From assembly GCA_000620185.1 (NCBI GenBank), contig JHVO01000010.1:124001-188000 (forward strand): DNA of 64,000 nt, in the 5' to 3' direction. Under the pieces are notes generated by a model. That model had not been told where the DNA came from. It searched no databases and saw nothing but the letters and a program-made list of their open reading frames with translations. How positions within the stretch are numbered: position 1 is the first letter of the stretch; every line of letters starts with the position of its first letter. Made by a program: the position numbers and the translations under genes. The DNA is from Geodermatophilaceae bacterium URHB0062 (lineage in GTDB: Bacteria > Actinomycetota > Actinomycetes > Mycobacteriales > Geodermatophilaceae). Shown in pieces: positions 14,042 to 22,740 of the stretch.

Positions 14042-15145
14042 CTAGAGAACCAGCAGTTCCTTGCTCGTGAGGGTCAACAACTCGGGCTCGTCGTCCGTGA
14101 CGATCAGGGTGTCCTCGATCCGGACACCGCCGCGGCCGGGCAGGTAAACGCCCGGCTCCACGGTGACGGCCATGCCGGAGGCCAGGGTACCCGCGCCGAG
14201 CTGCCCGATGCCCGGCGCCTCGTGGATCTCCAGGCCGACCCCGTGCCCGAGCCCGTGGGTGAAGTGCTCGCCGTGGCCCGCCTCGGCGATGACCCGGCGG
14301 GCGGTCGCGTCGACCTCGACGACGTCGGCGCCGACGGCCAGTGCGGCCCGCCCCGCGGCCTGGGAGGCCGCGACCAGCTCGTAGATCTCGCGCTGCCAGT
14401 CGGCGGCGTCTCCGAGGACGACGGTGCGCGTCATGTCGGAGTGGTAGCCGTCGACCGTCGCGCCGAAGTCCAGCTTGAGGAAGTCGCCGTCGCGCAGCAC
14501 GGTGCTGTCGGGCCGGTGGTGCGGGATCGCGGAGTTCGCGCCGGCGGCCACGATCGTCTCGAACGACGGCGCCTCGGCCCCGAGGGCCAGCATCCGGGCG
14601 TCGAGCTCGCGACCCACCTCCAGCTCGGTGCGGCCCGGGCGCAGCGCCCCCTCCGCGGCGAGCTCGGCGAGCGCCGTGTCGGCAACCGCGCAGGCCCGGC
14701 GCAGCGACTCGATCTCGTCCTCGTCCTTGATCGCCCGCTGCGCCTCGACCGCGCGGCGCACCGACGCGAGCTCGGGCACCGCTCCCCCGGCGGCCGCGTC
14801 GGCCAGCACCTTCTCCAGCGCCGCCAACCCGTCGACGGTCAGGTCGTGCGACTCGTAGCCGAGCCGGCCGGTCCGGCCGCGCACGGCCGCGGCCGCCAGC
14901 GCCGACACGGTGGCCCGGTCGACCAGCAGCTCCACGTCGGGCACCTGGACGCCGGCCTGCGTGGTGTACCGCCCGTCGGTGCCGAACAGGTCCCTGCCGT
15001 CGGTGCGGACCAGCAATGCGCCGTTCGACCCGGTGAACCCGGTCAGGTACCGGACGTTGAGCAGGTTGGTGACCAGGACGGCGTCCAGCCCACGCGCCGC
15101 GGCCGTGATCCGGAGGGCCTCGCGTCGCTCCGCTGCCCGCGTCAC
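14042..15145 (-). CDS. pepQ: Xaa-Pro aminopeptidase family peptidase (M24)
   Basis: This is a metallopeptidase cleaving X-Pro bonds. The 367 residues have an N-terminal creatinase-like domain (1-130) and a C-terminal pita-bread domain. The metal-ligand segments [29 protein letters not shown] and a terminal EPGVY...IED stretch are all intact. The GTG start overlaps the aroQ stop as GTGA. The family name (PepQ or PepP) is used loosely, since substrate length preference cannot be read from sequence. Confidence 0.9.
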   Translation of the reverse strand: MTRAAERREALRITAAARGLDAVLVTNLLNVRYLTGFTGSNGALLVRTDGRDLFGTDGRYTTQAGVQVPDVELLVDRATVSALAAAAVRGRTGRLGYESHDLTVDGLAALEKVLADAAAGGAVPELASVRRAVEAQRAIKDEDEIESLRRACAVADTALAELAAEGALRPGRTELEVGRELDARMLALGAEAPSFETIVAAGANSAIPHHRPDSTVLRDGDFLKLDFGATVDGYHSDMTRTVVLGDAADWQREIYELVAASQAAGRAALAVGADVVEVDATARRVIAEAGHGEHFTHGLGHGVGLEIHEAPGIGQLGAGTLASGMAVTVEPGVYLPGRGGVRIEDTLIVTDDEPELLTLTSKELLVL

Positions 15146-15576
15146 GTGTCGGCCTGCCCGGAGAGCCAGTGCAGGGCCAGCACGTACCCCTGCACCCCGA
15201 GGCCGGCGATCACCCCGGTCGCGACGCCGGAGACGTAGGAGTGGTGCCGGAACTCCTCGCGGGCGTGGATGTTGGTGATGTGCACCTCGACGAGCCGGGC
15301 GGTCAGCATCGCGAGGGCGTCGCGGAGCGCGATCGACGTGTGCGACCAGGCCCCCGGGTTGAGCACCACCGGGTCGCCGGCGTCGGCGGCCTCGTGCACC
15401 CAGCGGAGCATCTCGGCCTCGTCGTCGGTCTGGCGGACCTGCACCTCGAGCCCGAGGTCCCGGCCGGTCTTCCCGAGCAGCTCCACCAGGTCGGGGTACG
15501 TCGTCGACCCGTACTTCTCCGGCTCACGCAGGCCGAGCCGACCCAGGTTGGGCCCGTTGAGCACCTGCACGGTCAC
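15142..15576 (-). CDS. aroQ: Type II 3-dehydroquinate dehydratase
   Basis: This enzyme dehydrates 3-dehydroquinate, the third step of the shikimate pathway. The 144 residues match type II enzymes, with NGPNLGRLG near the N-terminus, the catalytic tyrosine in [13 protein letters not shown] for substrate binding, and the His in [17 protein letters not shown]. The GTG at 15574-15576 overlaps the aroB stop, so the longer open frame upstream is excluded. Confidence 0.95.
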   Translation of the reverse strand: MTVQVLNGPNLGRLGLREPEKYGSTTYPDLVELLGKTGRDLGLEVQVRQTDDEAEMLRWVHEAADAGDPVVLNPGAWSHTSIALRDALAMLTARLVEVHITNIHAREEFRHHSYVSGVATGVIAGLGVQGYVLALHWLSGQADT

Positions 15577-16652
15577 GAGGAGGTCCCTTCGTCGGAGACG
15601 GCCGCCCAGGCGGCGTCGAGCCACGCCTGGTCGGGGTCGGTCAGGATCATGGGTGTGGCAGCTTCTCCAGGCCGTCGCCCGTCGAGGACGACGAAGCGCA
15701 ACGAGGCGCCCCGGGCCTTCTTGTCGACCCGCATGACCGCCTGCAGCCGGCTCCAGTCCCCGGCGTACCGCGTGGGCAGACCCATGGCCGCGACCAGCGA
15801 ACGGTGCCGGCCGACGTCGGCGGGCGACAGCAGCCCGGCCCGGCCGGCCAGCTCGGCGGCGAAGACCAGCCCGACGGCGACCGCCTCGCCGTGCCGCCAG
15901 CCGAAGTCCTCGACCCGCTCGATGGCGTGGCCGAGGGTGTGGCCGTAGTTGAGGAACTCGCGGCGGCCCCGGTCGTAGAGGTCGCCGGCGACCGCGTCGG
16001 CCTTGACCCGCACGGCGCGCTCGATCAGCTCCTCGGTGTCCCGGCGTCCGGTGGGGTCCTCGGTCAGCAGCCGCAGGATCTCGCCGTCGGCGATGAAGCC
16101 GCACTTGACCACCTCGGCCAGGCCCGACCGGAACTCGGCGTCCGACAGTCCACTCAGGGCGTCGGTGTCGGCCAGCACGGCGGCCGGCGGGTGGAACGCG
16201 CCGACCAGGTTCTTGCCCGCTGCGGTGTTGATGCCGGTCTTGCCGCCCACCGCGGCGTCGACCATGCCGAGCACGCTCGTGGGCACCTGCACGACACGGA
16301 TGCCCCGGGTCCAGGTCGCCGCGGCGAACCCGGCGAGATCGGTGACCGCTCCCCCGCCGACCCCGACGACGGCGTCGGACCGGGTGAGTCCCAGGCGCCC
16401 GAACTCGTCCCAGAGCCGCGCGGCCACCTGCGCCGTCTTGGCGGCCTCGCCGTCGGGCACGACGACCGCCTCGGCGGCGACACCGGCGGTCTGCAGGCTC
16501 TCGACGGCGGCACCGGCCGCGGCGGCCAGCGGCGGGGCGTGAACCACGGCGGCCTTCGAGGTGCCGGCCAGCACCAGCCCGAGCTCGGCGCCGGCCCCCG
16601 GACCGATCACGACCTCGTAGGGCGCGTCCCCGGCGACGGTCACCCGCCTCAC
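15573..16652 (-). CDS. aroB: 3-Dehydroquinate synthase
   Basis: This NAD- and zinc-dependent enzyme converts DAHP to 3-dehydroquinate. The 359 residues carry the glycine-rich NAD motif [13 protein letters not shown], the conserved [20 protein letters not shown] segment, a catalytic lysine in EVVKCGFI, and zinc-ligand histidines in [11 protein letters not shown] and RHGEAV. The GTG start overlaps the aroK stop as GTGA. Confidence 0.96.
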   Translation of the reverse strand: MRRVTVAGDAPYEVVIGPGAGAELGLVLAGTSKAAVVHAPPLAAAAGAAVESLQTAGVAAEAVVVPDGEAAKTAQVAARLWDEFGRLGLTRSDAVVGVGGGAVTDLAGFAAATWTRGIRVVQVPTSVLGMVDAAVGGKTGINTAAGKNLVGAFHPPAAVLADTDALSGLSDAEFRSGLAEVVKCGFIADGEILRLLTEDPTGRRDTEELIERAVRVKADAVAGDLYDRGRREFLNYGHTLGHAIERVEDFGWRHGEAVAVGLVFAAELAGRAGLLSPADVGRHRSLVAAMGLPTRYAGDWSRLQAVMRVDKKARGASLRFVVLDGRRPGEAATPMILTDPDQAWLDAAWAAVSDEGTSS

Positions 16653-17182
16653 GAGACCGCCGTCCGGCCGGGCAGCGCGGCCAGGACCTGGGCGACGACG
16701 TCCTCGGGTGTGCGCCCGCCGGTGGCCACCGTGAACGTGGCGACCTCCCCGTAGAGCGGGGCACGCTGCTCGAGCATCGTGCGCAGCATCGCCCGCGGGT
16801 TCACGCCGAGGATGGGCCGGTCCCGCGAGAGCCCGACCCGGCGCGCGGCCGAGGGGAGGTCGACGTCGAGCCACACCACGGTGCCGCCCTGCCGCGCGTG
16901 GGCGACGAGCAGTTCGCGGGTCGCGGCGCTGGTGACCGCGCCGCCGCCGAGGGCCAGCACTCCCGCGTGCTCGGCCATGGCCCGCGCGACCGCCTGCTCC
17001 TCCAGCGCACGGAAGTAGGTCTCGCCGTGCTGCACGAAGACATCGGCCACGGTCGCGCCGGCGAGGACCTCGACGTCGCCGTCGGTGTCGCGGAAGGACA
17101 CGCCGAGGATCTCGGCGACCCCGGTGCCGATGGTCGTCTTGCCCGATGCCGGCGGGCCGACGAGGACCAGGATCGGGCTCAT
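16649..17182 (-). CDS. aroK: Shikimate kinase
   Basis: This enzyme phosphorylates shikimate at the 3-hydroxyl. The 177-residue P-loop kinase has Walker [10 protein letters not shown] near residues 9-17, the substrate-binding RALEEQAV segment, and GGGAV. The ATG at 17180-17182 overlaps the aroC stop as ATGA. The open frame continues upstream only as a shadow of aroC. Confidence 0.95.
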   Translation of the reverse strand: MSPILVLVGPPASGKTTIGTGVAEILGVSFRDTDGDVEVLAGATVADVFVQHGETYFRALEEQAVARAMAEHAGVLALGGGAVTSAATRELLVAHARQGGTVVWLDVDLPSAARRVGLSRDRPILGVNPRAMLRTMLEQRAPLYGEVATFTVATGGRTPEDVVAQVLAALPGRTAVS

Positions 17183-18357
17183 CGGATCTGCAGCGAGTCG
17201 AGGTAGGACTGCACGTTGCGGCGGGTCTCGGGCACCGAGTCGCCGCCGAACTTCTCCAGGACGGCGTCGGCGAGGACGAGCGCCACCATCGCCTCCATGA
17301 CGACGCTGCCGCGGGGCACCGCGCACGCGTCGCTGCGCTGGTTGATCGCCACCGCCGGGTCGCCGGTGGCCACGTCGACGGTCGCGAGCGCCCGGGGCAC
17401 GGTGGAGATGGGCTTCATGGCCGCGCGGACCCGCAGCACCTCGCCGTTGGTCATGCCGCCCTCGATGCCGCCGGCGCGGTCGGTGAGCCGCTGGATGCGC
17501 CCGCCGTCGCTGACGATCTCGTCGTGCGCCACCGAACCCCGCCGGCGCGTCGTCTCCAGGCCGTCGCCGACCTCGACGGCCTTGACCGACTGCACGCCCA
17601 TGAGGGCCGCCGCCAGCCGCGCGTCGAGCCGCCTGTCCCAGTGCACGTGGCTGCCCAGGCCCGGCGGGAGGCCGTGGACGACGACCTCGATGACGCCACC
17701 CAGGGTGTCGCCGTTCTTCCGGACGTCGTCGATCTCGGCCACCATCTGCGCGCTGGTCGCCGGGTCGGCGCAGCGCACTGGGTCGTCGTCGATGCGCGGG
17801 TTGTCGCCGGGGCCGGGCACCAGGCCGTCGGGTGCGACCACCGGGCCGATGGCGACGACGTGGCTCACCACCTCGACGCCCACGGTCTGGCGCAGGAACG
17901 CCGAGGCGATCGCGCCGAGCGCGACGCGGGCCGCGGTCTCGCGGGCACTGGCGCGCTCGAGCACCGGCCGGGCGTCGTCGAAGCCGTACTTCTGCATGCC
18001 GGCGAGGTCGGCGTGCCCCGGCCGCGGGCGGGTCAGCGGAGCGTTGCGGGCCTGGCCCGCCAGCACGTCGGGGTCGACCGGATCGGCCGCCATCACCGTC
18101 GTCCACTTCGGCCACTCGGTGTTGCCGATCTGGACGGCGATCGGGCCGCCCTGGGTGCGCCCGTGCCGCACCCCGCCGGTGAGCGTGACCTCGTCCTGCT
18201 CGAACGACATGCGCGCCCCGCGGCCGTGGCCGAGCCGCCGGCGCGCCAGTGCGGCGTCCACATCGGCCGTCTGCACCTCGACGCCGGCCGGCAGACCCTC
18301 CAGGATGGCGGTGAGCTGCTGACCGTGCGACTCACCTGCGGTCAGCCAGCGCAACAT
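17179..18357 (-). CDS. aroC: Chorismate synthase
   Basis: This FMN-dependent enzyme makes chorismate from EPSP. The 392 residues contain GESHG at the N-terminus, [14 protein letters not shown] near residue 115, and the C-terminal RSDACAVPR motif, all signatures of the family. It is the first gene of the aro-pepQ-efp-nusB run. A repeat hairpin immediately upstream separates it from the prepilin peptidase gene, so it probably has its own promoter. Confidence 0.97.
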   Translation of the reverse strand: MLRWLTAGESHGQQLTAILEGLPAGVEVQTADVDAALARRRLGHGRGARMSFEQDEVTLTGGVRHGRTQGGPIAVQIGNTEWPKWTTVMAADPVDPDVLAGQARNAPLTRPRPGHADLAGMQKYGFDDARPVLERASARETAARVALGAIASAFLRQTVGVEVVSHVVAIGPVVAPDGLVPGPGDNPRIDDDPVRCADPATSAQMVAEIDDVRKNGDTLGGVIEVVVHGLPPGLGSHVHWDRRLDARLAAALMGVQSVKAVEVGDGLETTRRRGSVAHDEIVSDGGRIQRLTDRAGGIEGGMTNGEVLRVRAAMKPISTVPRALATVDVATGDPAVAINQRSDACAVPRGSVVMEAMVALVLADAVLEKFGGDSVPETRRNVQSYLDSLQIR

Positions 18358-18370
18358 GCCCCGGATTCTA

Positions 18371-18430
18371 GAAGGACCACCCTTCCACCCTTCCCTCGCG
18401 GGCTCGGGCGGGCCCCTGAAGGGTGGCCGT
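18371..18430 (-). repeat. Hairpin repeat, copy C1, after the prepilin peptidase gene
   Basis: Bases 18374-18385 pair with 18418-18428 (11 bp with a one-base bulge). On the minus strand the element begins right after the TGA of the preceding gene. Sequence layout and the bulge are shared with copy C2 at 60402-60460. It probably works as a terminator between two operons. Confidence 0.65.
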
Positions 18431-19096
18431 TCAGATCGGCGAACCGGAGCCTGCCAGAGCCAGGGCGAGCACCGCCCCGGTGAGCAGCGGCGGCGCGAAC
18501 GGCACCGCGGTGCGCAGGCCCGCCCGGCGGGTGGCCAGCAGCACCAGCGAGACGAGCGCCCCGGTCAGCAGCCCGAGGAAGACGCCGGCGAGCAGTACGC
18601 CCCAGCCGATCCAGCCGAGGACCAGCCCGAGCAGGGCGAGCAGCTTGACGTCGCCGAAACCCAGCCCCTCCGGAGCGAGGGCGGCGAGCAGGGCGGCGAG
18701 CCCGAAGGCCGCCGCCGCGGCGATGCCGGCCCGCAGCAGCGCGCTCCACGAGCCGAGGACCGCCGCGTCGGCGGCCAGTGCGACCGCGCAGACGGCGTGC
18801 GCCGGGAAGGTCACCCGGTCGGGCAGCCGGTGGGAGGCGAGATCGACCGCGCCGAGCACGAGGCCTGCGCCGGCGGCCCACGCCAGCGCCAGGGTGGCCG
18901 GGCGCGGACCGGCGAGGACGACGGCGCCGCTCGTCAGGACGGCCAGCAGCGCGGTGGTGACGGCGACGCGGACAGCCGAGGGGCGCGCGGCGTCGTCCCG
19001 GGACGCCAGCCGGACGGCGACCCGCGCCAGCCACGGCCCGACCGCGAGCGAGACCACGACGGCCGTGGCGAGCAGGCCCGGATGGGCGAGGTGCAC
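18431..19096 (-). CDS. Prepilin peptidase (A24 family)
   Basis: This aspartic membrane protease would cleave class III signal peptides of type IV pilin-like proteins. The 221 residues are almost wholly hydrophobic with six to eight membrane segments. The two catalytic aspartates are visible in DLASHRLPD and in LGFGDVKLL. The N-terminal methylase domain of PilD is absent, as in archaeal and many actinobacterial short forms. I chose GTG at 19094-19096, 13 bases after aroE. An upstream TTG at 19135, overlapping aroE, would add 13 residues. No pilin genes are nearby. Confidence 0.82.
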   Translation of the reverse strand: MHLAHPGLLATAVVVSLAVGPWLARVAVRLASRDDAARPSAVRVAVTTALLAVLTSGAVVLAGPRPATLALAWAAGAGLVLGAVDLASHRLPDRVTFPAHAVCAVALAADAAVLGSWSALLRAGIAAAAAFGLAALLAALAPEGLGFGDVKLLALLGLVLGWIGWGVLLAGVFLGLLTGALVSLVLLATRRAGLRTAVPFAPPLLTGAVLALALAGSGSPI

Positions 19097-19109
19097 CGGA
19101 CGGCTCGCG

Positions 19110-19913
19110 TCAGGCGACGCCGACGGCCGCGTCAAGGGCGCCGCGCATCGCGGCGATCGGGGCCGGCCGTCCGGTCATCAGCTCGACCTGCACCGTCGCC
19201 TGCCAGAACAGCACCTCGAGGCCGCCGACGACGGTGCCCCCGGTGCCGGTGACCCGCGCGGCCAGCGGGGTCGGCCAGGGGGCGTACAGGACGTCGAGCA
19301 CCGTGTGCCCCCGCCGCCAGTCGAAGCCGAGCACGTCGGGCTGCGCATCGATGGGCACCGTGCTGACCACGAGCGGAGCCTCGAGGTCGGCGTGCTCGAA
19401 CACCGTGACGCCCGCGGAGACGCCGAGCGTCTCGAGGACGCGGAGGACGTCGCCGGCTCGGTCGGGATTGCGGACGACGACGTCGACGTGCTGGGCGCCG
19501 AGGGAGGAGAGCGCCACGGCCGCAGCCGCCGCCGTCCCCCCGGCACCGATGATCGCGGCGTGACCGACCCGCTCGACCCCGGCCAGCTGCAGCGCCATGC
19601 CGACGCCGGTGACGTCGGTGTTCTCGGCCCGCCACCCCGCCTCGGTTCGGACGAGGGTGTTCGCCGCTCCGAGCAGGCGGGGCAGCGGCTCGACGACCTG
19701 CGCCACCTCGACCGCCGCCTGCTTGCACGGCATGGTCACCGAGAACCCGCGCCACTCCTCGCCGAGGCCGGCGAGGAGGTCCCGCAGGTCCTCGGCGCCG
19801 ATGTCGAGGGCGTCGTAGGTCCAGTCGTCGAGCCCCAGCGCCGCGTACGCCGCCCGGTGCAGCAGCGGGGACAGCGAGTGGCTCACCGGGCGTCCGAGGA
19901 CCGCGGCTCTCAT
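19110..19913 (-). CDS. aroE: Shikimate dehydrogenase (NADP)
   Basis: This enzyme reduces 3-dehydroshikimate to shikimate. The 267 residues include the shikimate-binding serines in GRPVSHSLSPLLH, the catalytic lysine in VTMPCKQ, the aspartate in ENTDVTG, and a glycine-rich NADP site GAGGTAAAAAVAL. The ATG at 19911-19913 overlaps the mltG stop as ATGA. It is separated from the other aro genes only by the peptidase gene and a hairpin. Confidence 0.95.
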   Translation of the reverse strand: MRAAVLGRPVSHSLSPLLHRAAYAALGLDDWTYDALDIGAEDLRDLLAGLGEEWRGFSVTMPCKQAAVEVAQVVEPLPRLLGAANTLVRTEAGWRAENTDVTGVGMALQLAGVERVGHAAIIGAGGTAAAAAVALSSLGAQHVDVVVRNPDRAGDVLRVLETLGVSAGVTVFEHADLEAPLVVSTVPIDAQPDVLGFDWRRGHTVLDVLYAPWPTPLAARVTGTGGTVVGGLEVLFWQATVQVELMTGRPAPIAAMRGALDAAVGVA

Positions 19914-22060
19914 CCGCCCGGGTGCTCCCGCAGCCACTGCTGGAAGAGCAGCACGTTCTGCTGGTGCTCGGCGCCGGTCTTGGCGAAGCGGGTCTCACCC
20001 GTGTCGGGATTGACCACCACGAAGAAGCGCCAGTCGCCCGGAGCCGGGGAGAGCACGGCGCGCAGCGCCTCCTCGCCCGGGTTGTCGATGGCGCCCGGCG
20101 GCAGCCCGGGGTGCACGTACGTGTTGTACGGCGACGGGTTCTTGCGGTCGGCCGCCGAGGTGGTGATCCCGGTCTTGCCGTTGGCGTAGTTCACCGTGGT
20201 GTCCAGCTGCAGCGGCATGCCGTCGGCCATGCGGTTCTCCAGCACCCTCGCGACCTTGGCCATGTCCTCGGTGCTGCTGGCTTCTGCCTGCACGAGGCTG
20301 GCCTTGGTGAGCACCGTGAGCCGGTCGGCCGGCGCGATCTGCAGGTCGTCGAAGGCGTGCAGGGCGCGGTCGACCATCTGCTTGAGCATGTCGGCCGGCG
20401 TGGTGTCGGGCTCGAAGTCGTACGTGGCCGGGAAGAGGAACCCCTCCAGCTTGCCGCGGGCGTAGTCGGGCAGTCCCAGCGCAGCGGGGTCGGCCGCGGC
20501 GGCGTTGAACTCCGCGATCGGCGTGCCGGTCGCCTCGGCCAGCTTTGCCAGGGTCGCCTTGACCGTGAGCCCCTCGCGCAGCGTGATCCGCGTGACCAGG
20601 CGCGACGCCGGGTCGAGCAGGAGGCTGACGGCCGCCTTGCCGCTCATCTTCTCCCGAAGCCGGTAGACGCCGGGCTGGATGCCCGCGGCGTCGGGGTCGG
20701 CCTCGGCCGCGTCGACGAACGGGCCGACGGACGCGATGACGCCGCCGTCGACCAGGATCTGACCGATGTCGCTCAGGGTGTCGCCCTGGTTGATCCGCAC
20801 CTGGGCGGTGCCGGTGCCCTGGCCGGTGAAGTCGCGCGATGCCGGATTGATCATCGTCAGCAGCTTTCCGCCGCCGACCACGATCCCGGCCACGATCCCG
20901 GCCAGGACCAGGAGGGAGAGGAGGACGGCGATCCGGCGCCGCCGCCGGCGACGCCCGCTGCGGGCGTCGTACGGGGCGACGGGGATGTCGTCGTCGGGCA
21001 GGTGGGCGTCGAACGCGGGCTCGTCGTGCCCACGGCCGGTGTCCCCGTGGTCGTCGAAGGGGTGGCCGTCGAAGGGATGGTCGTCGAAGGGGTGGTCGTC
21101 GAAGGGGTGGTCGTCGTACGGGTGGTCGTCGACCCCGTGCTGGTCGGGTACGTACCCGGTGTCCCCATGGCCGCCGGCCAGGGCGTGGTCGTCGGCGGAG
21201 AGGCCGGAACCGAGGTCTGTCTCGGGGGCCGGATCGACTCCGGCGTCGCGCCGGTCGTCCCGACGGGACCGGCGCCAGCGGCGACCACGGGACCCGTCGT
21301 TCCCGACGTGGGCGCCGATGACCTCGAGCCCACCCGTCCGGTCCTCCCAGCCGTCCTGGTCGAACCGGTGCGCGTCGGTGCGGTCGTCCTCCACCGGGAA
21401 AGGCGGGACGCCGGCACGGACGTCCTCGTCGGAGGGGGCCTGCCCGGTGGGCCGACCCAGGCGGGGATGCGCCACGGTGGCGGCGTCCTCGTCGAACACC
21501 TCGTCGTCGTAGGCACGATCGTCGTAGGCCCGCTCGTCATAGGCCCGCTCGTCATAGACGCCGTCGCCGCGGCTGTACAGCTCGGAGTCCCGGGGCCGCA
21601 GCCGGTCCCAGACACCGGACGGGAGGGGCGGCAGGGGGGCCGAGGGGTGGTAGTGCTCGCGGGGAGCGCTCCCAGGCTGTTGCCGGTCGGGCTCGGGATT
21701 CCAGCCGCCCGGCTCGCGGTCGTCGGTGCCGCGGTGGCGCGCGCTCAGGGGGTGGCTGGGGTGATCGGTGGAGCCGTAGGACCACCACTCCGGTTCGGCG
21801 ACGGGTCCGGTCCGCTCGCCGAAGCGGTCGAGGACGCCGGAGACCGGGCGGAAACCGCCGGTGGCCCGCCCCGCCGGCGAGGGCAGGTACGCGGGAACGC
21901 GGAAGTCGTCGGTCGGCTGACCGGCCTGCGCGGGGATGCCGTAGGGCATCGCCGGGCCCGGCTCCCGGCGGGCGGCCCAGGGCGGGGTGGGAACACCGGC
22001 GGAGCCGTCGTCGGCCGAGGAGTGTCTCCCCCGCTGACGCGGACCGCCGGGCTCGCTCAC
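19910..22060 (-). CDS. mltG: Endolytic transglycosylase MltG (YceG family) with long disordered N-terminus
   Basis: MltG cuts nascent glycan strands at the membrane and ends peptidoglycan chain elongation. The 716-residue protein has a disordered, acidic N-terminal region of about 370 residues, a basic stop-transfer stretch, one membrane helix (IAVLLSLLVLAGIVAGIVVG) and an external YceG domain with ASLVQAE and the conserved LQLDTTVNYA and PSPYNTY segments. Typical MltG proteins are 330-400 residues, so the cytoplasmic extension is unusually long. GTG at 22058-22060 overlaps the ruvX stop as GTGA. Confidence 0.93.
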   Translation of the reverse strand: MSEPGGPRQRGRHSSADDGSAGVPTPPWAARREPGPAMPYGIPAQAGQPTDDFRVPAYLPSPAGRATGGFRPVSGVLDRFGERTGPVAEPEWWSYGSTDHPSHPLSARHRGTDDREPGGWNPEPDRQQPGSAPREHYHPSAPLPPLPSGVWDRLRPRDSELYSRGDGVYDERAYDERAYDDRAYDDEVFDEDAATVAHPRLGRPTGQAPSDEDVRAGVPPFPVEDDRTDAHRFDQDGWEDRTGGLEVIGAHVGNDGSRGRRWRRSRRDDRRDAGVDPAPETDLGSGLSADDHALAGGHGDTGYVPDQHGVDDHPYDDHPFDDHPFDDHPFDGHPFDDHGDTGRGHDEPAFDAHLPDDDIPVAPYDARSGRRRRRRRIAVLLSLLVLAGIVAGIVVGGGKLLTMINPASRDFTGQGTGTAQVRINQGDTLSDIGQILVDGGVIASVGPFVDAAEADPDAAGIQPGVYRLREKMSGKAAVSLLLDPASRLVTRITLREGLTVKATLAKLAEATGTPIAEFNAAAADPAALGLPDYARGKLEGFLFPATYDFEPDTTPADMLKQMVDRALHAFDDLQIAPADRLTVLTKASLVQAEASSTEDMAKVARVLENRMADGMPLQLDTTVNYANGKTGITTSAADRKNPSPYNTYVHPGLPPGAIDNPGEEALRAVLSPAPGDWRFFVVVNPDTGETRFAKTGAEHQQNVLLFQQWLREHPGG
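21046..21133 (-). repeat. In-frame 15-bp tandem repeat within mltG
   Basis: About six near-identical 15-base units encode repeated pentapeptides DDHPF (variants DDHPY, DGHPF) in the cytoplasmic region of MltG, around residues 309-338. The unit is a multiple of three, so copy-number change keeps the frame. Confidence 0.85.
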
Positions 22061-22740
22061 GAGCCTGCCCGCCGGCTGTCGAGGAACTGTTGCAGGATGA
22101 CGACGGCGGCCGCCTGGTCGATGACCTGGCGCTGCTTGCGGCTGTCGATGCCGCCTTCGCGCAGGTGACTGGCTGCGGTCACGGTGGAGAGCCTTTCGTC
22201 GATCAGGTTCACCGGCACATCCGGAATGCGGTCGGCTAGTTCCTGAGCGTAATTGGCTGCATCCGTTGCGGAAGCGCCCGACGCACCTGACAGATGCACC
22301 GGCTCTCCCACGACCACCTCTGCCACCTCGTGTTCCACCACCAGCTGCACGAGCCGGTCGACGTCGGACAGATCCTTGGCCCGGCGGAGGGTCTCGAGGG
22401 GGCTGGCGAGGGTTCCGGTCGGATCCGAGAGCGCCACGCCGACCCGCACGGTGCCCACGTCCACGCCGAGCACCCGCCCGGCCGGCCGGGCCGGCTGCGC
22501 GGGCGGGGGCGGCGGCGGCTTCAGGTGCTGCGGCCAGCCACCGCTGAGGTCGATCTCCGTCGTCTCGTGCGAGACCGGGGGGAACCCGCGACTGAGGTCG
22601 AGCTCCGTGGTCGGGTGGTACGTCGGCTGGGACGGCGTCGCCCGGGGCCGGGCGGGCGGCACGGCCGGCAGCTTCCGGCGACGCTCGCCGACCGGACCGG
22701 TGTCCTCGGGGTTGTACTCGGAGTCGGACACGTGGGTCAC
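22057..22740 (-). CDS. ruvX: RuvX/YqgF-type Holliday-junction resolvase-like protein
   Basis: This is an RNase H-fold nuclease implicated in pre-16S rRNA 5' processing or junction resolution. The conserved core begins near residue 88 with GRVLGVDVGTVRVG, continues with VVGEPVHLSG and ends with LIDERLST and the QVIDQAAAVVILQQ helix. The first 85 residues are an added proline-rich tail with a duplicated motif (TTELDLSRGFP at 44-54, TTEIDLSGGWP at 60-70). The GTG start overlaps the alaS stop as GTGA. Order alaS-ruvX-mltG-aroE is the standard actinobacterial one. Confidence 0.9.
   Translation of the reverse strand: MTHVSDSEYNPEDTGPVGERRRKLPAVPPARPRATPSQPTYHPTTELDLSRGFPPVSHETTEIDLSGGWPQHLKPPPPPPAQPARPAGRVLGVDVGTVRVGVALSDPTGTLASPLETLRRAKDLSDVDRLVQLVVEHEVAEVVVGEPVHLSGASGASATDAANYAQELADRIPDVPVNLIDERLSTVTAASHLREGGIDSRKQRQVIDQAAAVVILQQFLDSRRAGS

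Noticed and set aside
21046-21133. Possible CRISPR-like regular repeat
   Set aside because: Units are contiguous 15-mers without spacers and stay in frame inside mltG.
19922-22168. Long plus-strand frame opposite mltG and ruvX
   Set aside because: Valine/glycine/arginine-rich antisense translation of a repetitive coding region, with no family features and no ribosome-binding logic.
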